Part shown: positions 1 through 5,242 of the stretch, one piece after another
How the letters are laid out: each line of letters opens with the position of its first letter
Numbering within the stretch: position 1 is the first letter of the stretch
Assembly: GCA_003132905.1 (NCBI GenBank)
Contig: PKZC01000348.1
Span: 511-11,312 of the forward strand
Length of the DNA: 10,802 nucleotides
Direction of reading: 5' to 3'
DNA from: Bryobacterales bacterium
GTDB taxonomy: Bacteria > Acidobacteriota > Terriglobia > Bryobacterales > Bryobacteraceae
Position numbers and translations under genes: made by a program
Notes under the pieces: model-generated
What the model was told of the DNA's origin: nothing
What the model saw: the letters and a program-made list of their open reading frames with translations, nothing else
The model's database searches: none

Positions 1-88
1 TCACCGCATCGCCGTGCTCGGTGACACGCTGGCGCGCGAACGTCGAGCCGATAAAACCAGCGCCGCCGGTGACGACGTAACGCGTCAT
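1..88 (-). CDS. NAD-dependent sugar epimerase/dehydratase, N-terminal fragment (runs off the left edge)
   Basis: Only the first 29 codons are inside the window. Translation from the ATG at 86-88 begins MTRYVVTGGAGFIGSTFARQ. This is the first beta strand and glycine-rich GGxGFIG dinucleotide-binding loop of the extended short-chain dehydrogenase/reductase family, which includes UDP-glucose 4-epimerase, dTDP-glucose 4,6-dehydratase and UDP-glucuronate enzymes. These enzymes act on nucleotide sugars in the cytoplasm, using a bound NAD. The start codon is 4 bp downstream of the stop codon of the upstream glycosyltransferase-methyltransferase gene, so the two are almost certainly co-transcribed and perhaps translationally coupled. 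No strong ribosome binding site is seen. The pairing suggests a surface-polysaccharide or glycolipid locus continuing to the left. The specific substrate cannot be called from this fragment. Confidence 0.85.
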   Translation of the reverse strand, partial: MTRYVVTGGAGFIGSTFARQRVTEHGDAV

Positions 89-92
89 CTGG

Positions 93-1562
93 CTAGTCAG
101 TCCGTTTAGTGGCCACCGCCACCAGTGTCAAGCCGGGCCAGGGAAACACACCATCGAAGTGCCTCCAGAACCAAACGGTTTTGTCGAAGATCTTCAACGT
201 CACCTTGCTGATTCGCTTTTGGCGCAGCACATTACCGAACAACCACCAGCCCACAGTGCCAATCTTGTTCAGTTGGCGCATCTCCTTCACTGCCAGGCCG
301 TTTTGTTCCAGAAGCGCGCGTAGTTGGGATGTGGAGAAGCGGCGGCGATGCCCGATCGCCTGATCCAAAGTTCCGAAAAGCGATGGGCTTTGGGGCACCA
401 GGACGATCAACGATCCGCCGGGCTTCAATGCGCTGACCGCCGAGCCGATAACCGTGCTCGGGTCTTCGACATACTCCAGAACATTCACGCACAGAACTGT
501 ATCGAAGGGGCCCCCGACGCGCTGGTAATCTTCTGGAATCTCGGGGTCCAGCTCCAGCACTTCCACGTTGGGCGTGCGCAGGAATCGATTGTGCAGCGAG
601 TGCAGATACAGAGGATCTTTTTCAGCGACCACGTAATACAGCCTGCGGCCCATCAGATGGCCCGCCACGTTTCCGATTCCGGCGCCGAGTTCGAGCACCG
701 TGTCGCCCAGGTGGGGCCGCAGTACGCGCGACAGCCAGTTTAAATATTGAGGGGTGCCCGTGAGGTTATTGAGAAAGGCGCGGCCGTACGGTTCGGTGTA
801 CAGATCGTCGATGATCCAGAAGCGAAAAATTACTCCCAGTGCTTTTACGCCGTCCTTCCACCCGATTTTCTTGCCTTCTTCGTAAGTGCGGCCGTGATAG
901 CTGATGGGGACTTCGTAAATGCGCAGCTTGCGCTTGGCGCACTTCATCGTAATCTCGGGCTCAAAACCGAAGCGGTCAGACCGGATAGGGATGCTCTTCA
1001 GCAGATCCGTGCGGAAAACTTTGTAGCAGGTCTCCATATCGGTCAGGTTCAGGTTGCAGAACATGTTCGATAGCAGCGTCAAAGTTTTATTGATCATCGA
1101 ATGCCAGAACGGCAGGATGCGAGTCTGTTCGCGGACCAAATAGCGGGAACCAAATACTGCGTCGGCATGGCCCGTCAGCAAGGGACGGAGCAGGGTAGGG
1201 TATTCGGAGGGATCATATTCCAGATCGGCGTCCTGAACCAGACAGAAGTCGCCCTGCGCCTCTCGAATCGCGGTGCGAACCGCCGCACCCTTACCCTCGT
1301 TCACTTTTTTGCGGAAAAGCCGGATGGATGGTTCCTGAGCGGCCAAGCGGTCTAGAATTTCCGAAGTTCCGTCGGTAGAGCAATCGTCAACGATGATGAG
1401 TTCCCGCTCCATGTTCTCTGGCAGAGGTGCGTTCAAAACCTGAGCGAGACTACGCTCCACCATAGTGCGTTCGTTATAGACAGGGATAAGAATGGAGAGG
1501 CGCAACCTCCCTAGTATAAGCGGATGGTGCAACAAAAAGAGCCGCCGCCGCACAGACAGCAT
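93..1562 (-). CDS. Bifunctional family 2 glycosyltransferase / class I SAM-dependent methyltransferase
   Basis: Residues are numbered from the longest open frame (TTG at 1598). Residues 33-265 are a GT-A family 2 glycosyltransferase of the dolichyl/polyprenyl-phosphate hexosyltransferase type: SILIPVYNE at 35-43, DDCSTDGT at 71-78, the acidic DADLEYDP (DxD-like, D123/D125) and GFEPE near 211. Residues 270-500 are a Rossmann-fold methyltransferase: VLELGAGIGN SAM-binding loop at 301-310, acidic residue E326 after beta 2, FDTVLCVNVLEYVEDP at 365-380 and the GGSLIVLVP strand near 394. No membrane anchor is evident. The expected role is transfer of a sugar from a nucleotide sugar to a lipid carrier or glycan, with methylation of the same or a related product; the substrates are unknown. 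The start is uncertain. The ATG at 1562 is used here. A TTG at 1505 matches where family 2 proteins usually begin and lies directly after GGGAGG. A TTG at 1598 gives the 501-residue maximum. The upstream part of the frame overlaps a probable terminator. Confidence 0.88.
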   Translation of the reverse strand: MLSVRRRLFLLHHPLILGRLRLSILIPVYNERTMVERSLAQVLNAPLPENMERELIIVDDCSTDGTSEILDRLAAQEPSIRLFRKKVNEGKGAAVRTAIREAQGDFCLVQDADLEYDPSEYPTLLRPLLTGHADAVFGSRYLVREQTRILPFWHSMINKTLTLLSNMFCNLNLTDMETCYKVFRTDLLKSIPIRSDRFGFEPEITMKCAKRKLRIYEVPISYHGRTYEEGKKIGWKDGVKALGVIFRFWIIDDLYTEPYGRAFLNNLTGTPQYLNWLSRVLRPHLGDTVLELGAGIGNVAGHLMGRRLYYVVAEKDPLYLHSLHNRFLRTPNVEVLELDPEIPEDYQRVGGPFDTVLCVNVLEYVEDPSTVIGSAVSALKPGGSLIVLVPQSPSLFGTLDQAIGHRRRFSTSQLRALLEQNGLAVKEMRQLNKIGTVGWWLFGNVLRQKRISKVTLKIFDKTVWFWRHFDGVFPWPGLTLVAVATKRTD

Positions 1563-1579
1563 GCGAGCAGACGGCTCTT
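1534..1579 (-). terminator. Probable intrinsic terminator of the csbD-like gene
   Basis: Read on the minus strand, an 8-bp perfect inverted repeat has arms AAGAGCCG (1579-1572) and CGGCTCTT (1544-1537). It is followed at once by a run of five T (1538-1534, partly shared with the arm). The spacer is 27 nt, long for a classical terminator, though it is GC-rich and may fold further. The structure begins 27 bp past the csbD-like stop codon, the expected place for a terminator. It lies inside the N-terminal extension of the glycosyltransferase frame, which argues that that gene's own promoter and start are further downstream. Confidence 0.5.
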
Positions 1580-1605
1580 CTTCCGAGGAATCGATCAAGT
1601 AGGAA

Positions 1606-1866
1606 TTAGCGCTTTACAGTCTCTCTGTGCTGCTCGTGCATCTTATGCTGGTCGTTCTGGGCAACATCCGATTGCATCCGAGCCCACTCGTCGGCTTGCT
1701 TCTGTGCTTCATCCTTGGAGATGCCGTAGCGTTCTTGGATGCGGCCGACCAACTGGTCTTTCTTTCCGGCCACCTGGTCCCAGTCGCTATCGGTAAGCTT
1801 GCCCCACTGTTCACGGGCCTTACCCTTCACCTGTTTCCAGTTGCCTTCAATTCTGTCCCAATTCAT
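1606..1866 (-). CDS. CsbD-like small stress-response protein
   Basis: An 86-residue, highly charged and hydrophilic protein beginning MNWDRIEGNWKQVKGKAREQ, with WGKLTDSDWDQVAGKKDQLVG following. This is the signature of the CsbD family (YjbJ in E. coli, CsbD in Bacillus): small proteins strongly induced by general stress or in stationary phase, with no defined biochemical activity. The core family unit covers residues 1-60. The remaining tail (GISKDEAQKQADEWARMQ onward) is helical and rich in Gln, Glu, His and Lys, with no known motif. The ATG at 1864-1866 is preceded by AAGGAG (1884-1879), with a rather long 12-nt spacer. The gene appears monocistronic: a divergent intergenic region lies upstream and a terminator-like hairpin lies 27 bp downstream. 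Stress induction is expected from the family. I could not find a confident alternative-sigma promoter. Confidence 0.92.
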   Translation of the reverse strand: MNWDRIEGNWKQVKGKAREQWGKLTDSDWDQVAGKKDQLVGRIQERYGISKDEAQKQADEWARMQSDVAQNDQHKMHEQHRETVKR

Positions 1867-2044
1867 AAAGGTCTATTTCTCCTTCCACCGTGTGACAGCA
1901 CGATCCAAACCAATGCCCGCCTGAATGCAACTCGCTGATTTTGCTGAAGATCACGCACGGGTAACGTAGAAAAACTTACGTCGTGGGCCGTCACCGTTAG
2001 GCTGGCACATAGAAAAATTGCCGGGGTCGTGATACCAGTAGAGT
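1867..2044. promoter_or_regulatory. Divergent intergenic region between csbD-like gene and purC
   Basis: This 178-bp non-coding stretch must carry the promoters of both outward-facing genes. It contains two similar elements built round TAGAAAAA. One is ACGTAGAAAAACTTACGT at 1964-1981, with inverted arms ACGTA/TACGT. The other is GGCACATAGAAAAATTGCC at 2004-2022, with arms GGCA/TGCC. The A-tract cores start 43 bp apart. No clean sigma-70 promoter with good -35 and -10 boxes at correct spacing could be assigned on either strand, and no riboswitch fold is recognised. The regulatory role is inferred from position. Confidence 0.4.
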
Positions 2045-2944
2045 TTGACTCCTCAACCACTGGCTCCCATTTTTGAAACGAATCTTCCCGGCATCGAACT
2101 TTACGCTCGCGGCAAAGTGCGCGATGTTTATTCGGCGGGCGACTACCTGGTGATTGTCGCCACCGACCGTTTGTCGGCCTTCGATTACGTGCTGCCGACG
2201 CCCATTCCCGACAAGGGCCGCGTGCTCACCGCGACGACGCTCTTCTGGCTGGAACAATTGCGGGACATCGTGCCCAATCACTTCGTGTCGGCGAATGTCT
2301 CCGACTATCCGCGCGAGTTTCACCCATATCGGGATCAACTGGAAGGCCGCTCGATGCTGGTTCATCGCGCCAAGATGGTAGAGGTGGAATGCGTGGCGCG
2401 CGGGTACATTTCCGGATCGGGATGGAAGGACTACCGGCGCGACGGGCGCATTTGCGGCATTGAGCTGCCCGCCGGATTGCGCGAGAGCGATGCGCTTCCT
2501 GAGCCAATCTTCACGCCCGCGTCGAAGGCCCAATCGGGTCACGACGAGAATATATCTTTCGAAACCGTTGCCCGCCAGATTGGCGAGCCATTAGCCGCAA
2601 GACTTCGCGATCTGACGCTCGAGATTTACAAACACGCTGCGCGGTACGCTGAAACGCGTGGAATCATCATCGCCGATACGAAGTTCGAATTTGGATTTGT
2701 GGGCGATCGATTAGTGCTGGCGGATGAAGTGCTCACGCCCGATTCTTCGCGCTTCTGGCCGCGCGCCAGCTATCAGCCCGGCGGCCCGCAGCCATCGTTC
2801 GACAAGCAATACGTGCGCGACTATCTGGAATCCATTCATTGGGACAAGCGACCCCCGGCGCCCCCCTTGTCGCCAGACGTTATGGAGAGAACCAGCGATA
2901 AGTATCGCGAAGCGTATCGGGTCCTGACAGGGAAAGCGCTTTGA
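2045..2944 (+). CDS. purC: Phosphoribosylaminoimidazole-succinocarboxamide synthase (SAICAR synthetase)
   Basis: This enzyme catalyses the ATP-dependent ligation of CAIR with aspartate to give SAICAR in cytoplasmic de novo purine synthesis. The 299-residue length fits the longer bacterial/yeast-like form. Motifs in order: RGKVRD at 22-27 (ATP-binding loop), VATDRLSAFD at 38-47, VECVARGYISGSGW at 114-127 (substrate binding), FTPASKAQSGHDENIS at 156-171, IIIADTKFEFGF at 207-218 and LADEVLTPDSSRFW at 225-238 (metal/ATP site). All are intact. The start is TTG at 2045: an in-frame TAG lies at 2039-2041, and no ATG or GTG occurs before the conserved LPGIELYARGKVRD segment. No clear ribosome binding site precedes it, so translation initiation may be weak. 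The cvpA gene follows after 33 bp on the same strand. Confidence 0.97.
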   Translation: MTPQPLAPIFETNLPGIELYARGKVRDVYSAGDYLVIVATDRLSAFDYVLPTPIPDKGRVLTATTLFWLEQLRDIVPNHFVSANVSDYPREFHPYRDQLEGRSMLVHRAKMVEVECVARGYISGSGWKDYRRDGRICGIELPAGLRESDALPEPIFTPASKAQSGHDENISFETVARQIGEPLAARLRDLTLEIYKHAARYAETRGIIIADTKFEFGFVGDRLVLADEVLTPDSSRFWPRASYQPGGPQPSFDKQYVRDYLESIHWDKRPPAPPLSPDVMERTSDKYREAYRVLTGKAL

Positions 2945-2977
2945 AGCCGGCGAGGTTATTATGAGGCCGGAGAAGAC

Positions 2978-3538
2978 ATGAGCTGGATCGATCTGGTGCT
3001 GGCGCTGGTAATCGCCAGTTCGGTGCTCACTGGGTTCGCGGCCGGATTCGCGCGCGTGGGCGTCGGGTTTGCCGCGCTTGTCGTCGGGATGTTCTGCGGC
3101 TTCTGGTTCTATGGAATCGTAGCCGCTTACTTCATCGATTACGTCACCTCACCCGCCATCGCAAACCTGATCGGGTTCTTCGTCATCCTGATCGGAGTTC
3201 TGATCCTGGGCGCGATCATCGGGCGCATCCTGGCGAAATTTTTCAAATGGGTCGGACTCTCGTGGCTCGACCGCCTGCTCGGCGGAGCCTTTGGAATGGT
3301 GCGCGGTTTCTTGATCGCCGCCGCGATTGTAACGGTCCTGCTGGCGTTCTCGCCATCCCCGCCGCCGCCCTCGGTGGTAAGTTCCAGGCTGCTGCCGTAC
3401 GTGATCAATGTTTCCGACGTGCTGGCCGCCGTAACGCCGCGCGGGATCAAAGATTCGTTCTACGCCACAAAAGATAGAGTGAAAGCGGTTTGGTCCGCGC
3501 ACAACACCCACCCGCCGGCGGAGCTCCGGCACGAATGA
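2978..3538 (+). CDS. cvpA: CvpA family inner-membrane protein
   Basis: A 186-residue membrane protein with about four hydrophobic helices near residues 3-22, 27-50, 61-84 and 101-122, then a soluble tail after a proline-rich SPSPPPPS stretch. The N-terminus (MSWIDLVLALVIASSVLTGF) and the GRILAKFFKWVGLSWLDRLLGGAFGMVRG segment around residues 82-110 match the CvpA/colicin V production family. In E. coli cvpA is linked to purF and needed for colicin V export. The general function is unclear, with links to envelope homeostasis and stress tolerance. The ATG at 2978 has a good GGAG (2969-2972) with a 5-nt spacer. The gene lies 33 bp after purC, and its stop codon TGA (3536-3538) overlaps the next gene's ATG as ATGA, so the three genes probably form an operon. 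The purC-cvpA proximity echoes the purine link of cvpA in enterobacteria. Confidence 0.88.
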   Translation: MSWIDLVLALVIASSVLTGFAAGFARVGVGFAALVVGMFCGFWFYGIVAAYFIDYVTSPAIANLIGFFVILIGVLILGAIIGRILAKFFKWVGLSWLDRLLGGAFGMVRGFLIAAAIVTVLLAFSPSPPPPSVVSSRLLPYVINVSDVLAAVTPRGIKDSFYATKDRVKAVWSAHNTHPPAELRHE

Positions 3539-4197
3539 ACTTACTCATTTTCGATCTTGACGGCACGTTGATCGACTCCAAGCTCGACTTGGTCCATTCA
3601 GTCAACGCGGCTCGCGCCCTGATGAATCTGGAGCCGATTTCAGAAGAGTTGGTTTCCTCCTATGTAGGCAATGGCGCGCCCGTATTGATGCGTCGCGCTT
3701 TGGGCCCCGAGGCCAGCGAGGCGGATGTCGCGCGCTCTCTCGACTATTTCCTGAAGTATTATCGCGCGCACATGCTGGACAACACGCGCTTATATCCTGG
3801 TGTGCGCGAGGCGCTGGATCGGTTACTTGAAGGCGGCGCGAAGATGGCGGTGCTCACCAATAAACCGGTGCGGTTCAGCCGCTCGATAGTAGAAGGCTTA
3901 GGACTGACGCAGCATTTTTTCCAAGTCTACGGCGGGAACAGCTTCGAGCAGAAGAAGCCCGACCCGATCGGGATTGAAACGCTTTTGGGCGAGAGTGGCG
4001 CGCTGCGCGAACGCACCATCATGGTGGGCGACAGTCACGTGGATATTCGAACCGCCCGCAACGCGGGTGTGATGGCCTGCGGGGTGTCGTACGGATTTCA
4101 GCCGGAAAGTTTCGCGGACGCGCCGCCCGATCTGCTGGTGGACAATATGCTTCAGTTGGCAGATTACGTGCTCAACCCTTTACAGTCCCTGGGTTAA
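3535..4197 (+). CDS. gph: HAD-superfamily phosphatase, phosphoglycolate phosphatase-like
   Basis: A 220-residue cytosolic HAD hydrolase with all four catalytic motifs: motif I DLDGTLIDS (nucleophile D7, acid D9), motif II LTNK (T108), motif III lysine K141 in QKKPDP and motif IV VGDSHVDIRTARNAG (D166, D170). The helical cap between motifs I and II is of the C1 type found in Gph/PGPase, whose usual reaction is dephosphorylation of 2-phosphoglycolate. Other small phosphorylated substrates are possible. The start at 3535 is chosen because the motif I strand (MNLLIFDLDG) begins there, with no room for it after later starts, and the ATG overlaps the cvpA stop as ATGA, suggesting translational coupling. 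The 3' end overlaps the converging trpD gene by 26 bp. The gph symbol rests on family resemblance. Confidence 0.9.
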   Translation: MNLLIFDLDGTLIDSKLDLVHSVNAARALMNLEPISEELVSSYVGNGAPVLMRRALGPEASEADVARSLDYFLKYYRAHMLDNTRLYPGVREALDRLLEGGAKMAVLTNKPVRFSRSIVEGLGLTQHFFQVYGGNSFEQKKPDPIGIETLLGESGALRERTIMVGDSHVDIRTARNAGVMACGVSYGFQPESFADAPPDLLVDNMLQLADYVLNPLQSLG

Positions 4198-5218
4198 CTG
4201 CTGAGTTGAATTCGGCGAGCTTCCGCAGCTTGTTCCAAGCGGCTCCGGAATCGATGGATTCGGCCGCGCGTTCCATGGCGGCGGCCGGGCTGTCGGCGAG
4301 TCCGCTAGCCATCAACGCGGCGGCGCTGTTCACCAGCACGATGTCGCGTGGAGCGCCGTGCCGTCCTTTCAGAACCTCCGTGGCGATTTCGGAATTGCGC
4401 GCCCGATCGCCGCCTCGCAAATCCTGAATGTCAGCCCGCTCGACGCCGAAGTCGGCGGGTGTCCATTGGAAAGATCGCAAATCGTGGCCGGTGATTTCGA
4501 AAACGAGTGTCGCTCCGGTGGTGGTCACTTCATCGAGTCCATCATTACCATCACCGGCGCCGTGAACGACGAACGCGTGTTCCGATCCAAGCCCAGCCAG
4601 CGCCTTCGCCATGAGTTCGGCGGTGTGCGCGGAAGGCGCGCCGATCAGTTGACGGGTGGCGCCCGCTGGATTGATCAGCGGGCCAAGCAGATTGAACACG
4701 GTGCGCATCTTGAGTTCCAAGCGGGCGGGCTGGGCATGTTTCATAGCCGGATGAAGCAGAGGAGCGAAAAGAAAGCCAATCCCGATTTCGCGGATGGCTT
4801 GCGCCACTCGCTCCGGAGGCTGTGACACTTCAACGCCTAAATGTTCCAGAATATCGGCGCTGCCGCATTGCGTGGAAAACGATCGATTGCCGTGCTTGGC
4901 CACGTGCACGCCCGCGCCCGCCACGACGAACGCGGCTACGGTAGAAATGTTAAACGTTGAGCCGGCGCCGCCGCCTGTACCGCAGGTATCCAGCAGAGGC
5001 TCTACGCAGGCCTCGATGCGAACGGTCTTCTCACGCATCGCCCGCGCGAAACCCAGCAGCTCGTCCGGCGTCTCGCCCTTCATTCGCAAGCCCATCAGGA
5101 ACGCGGAAATTTGTGGCGTGCTGGCCGAACCGCTCAGAATGGCGAGCATCGCTTCCCGAGCTTCGTCAGCCGACAGATCCTCACTAGCGGCGATTTTGTG
5201 CAGAAAGGGCAGGAGCAT
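4172..5218 (-). CDS. trpD: Anthranilate phosphoribosyltransferase
   Basis: TrpD transfers the phosphoribosyl group of PRPP to anthranilate, the second committed step of tryptophan synthesis. From the ATG at 5216-5218 it is 348 residues, normal for the family. Residues 1-70 are the helical glycosyltransferase-3 N-terminal domain (EDLSADEAREAMLAILSG). The catalytic domain shows DTCGTGGG at 77-84, STFNIST at 87-93, KHGNRS at 108-113, HPAMKHAQPAR near 156-166, MRTVFNLLGPLINPAGATRQ at 171-190 and GLDE at 227-230 (metal-binding D229/E230). The usual GTGGD has Gly at position 84 in place of Asp. The longer frame upstream (to 5431) lacks family similarity and runs through the divergent gene. No other trp gene is adjacent, so trpD is stand-alone here. 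The tail overlaps the phosphatase gene and only 24 bp separates its start from the divergent peptidase gene. Confidence 0.96.
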   Translation of the reverse strand: MLLPFLHKIAASEDLSADEAREAMLAILSGSASTPQISAFLMGLRMKGETPDELLGFARAMREKTVRIEACVEPLLDTCGTGGGAGSTFNISTVAAFVVAGAGVHVAKHGNRSFSTQCGSADILEHLGVEVSQPPERVAQAIREIGIGFLFAPLLHPAMKHAQPARLELKMRTVFNLLGPLINPAGATRQLIGAPSAHTAELMAKALAGLGSEHAFVVHGAGDGNDGLDEVTTTGATLVFEITGHDLRSFQWTPADFGVERADIQDLRGGDRARNSEIATEVLKGRHGAPRDIVLVNSAAALMASGLADSPAAAMERAAESIDSGAAWNKLRKLAEFNSAVNPGTVKG

Positions 5219-5242
5219 GGAAGGCTTTGGATTCACGTTACC
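5219..5242. promoter_or_regulatory. 24-bp head-to-head junction between trpD and the carboxypeptidase gene
   Basis: Two divergent start codons (trpD ATG at 5218-5216, peptidase ATG at 5243-5245) are only 24 bp apart. This is too short for two separate promoters with leaders, so at least one promoter must lie inside the opposite coding sequence. If the peptidase uses the in-frame GTG at 5264 the gap is 45 bp. No good -35/-10 pair was identified. A GGAAGG at 5219-5224 is too far (18 nt) from the ATG to be a normal ribosome binding site. Confidence 0.35.

Noticed and set aside
324..1355. Plus-strand frames opposite the glycosyltransferase-methyltransferase
   Set aside because: Antisense shadows with no recognisable domains. 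The minus-strand motifs span the region continuously.
1627..1938. 103-codon plus-strand frame opposite the csbD-like gene, with hydrophobic translation
   Set aside because: It is the antisense image of csbD and its upstream region, with no ribosome binding site and no family resemblance. The minus-strand CsbD protein is clearly the real product.
3490..3534. 15-codon extension of the HAD phosphatase into cvpA
   Set aside because: HAD proteins start directly with the motif I strand, and the ATGA overlap at 3535 is the standard coupled arrangement.
4198..4260. Possible terminator after the phosphatase gene
   Set aside because: The sequence here is trpD coding on the other strand, with no stem followed by a T-run on the plus strand.
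5111..5242. 44-codon N-terminal extension of the carboxypeptidase
   Set aside because: It is antisense to trpD and would bury the signal peptide. The start at 5243 or 5264 puts the signal sequence at the N-terminus.
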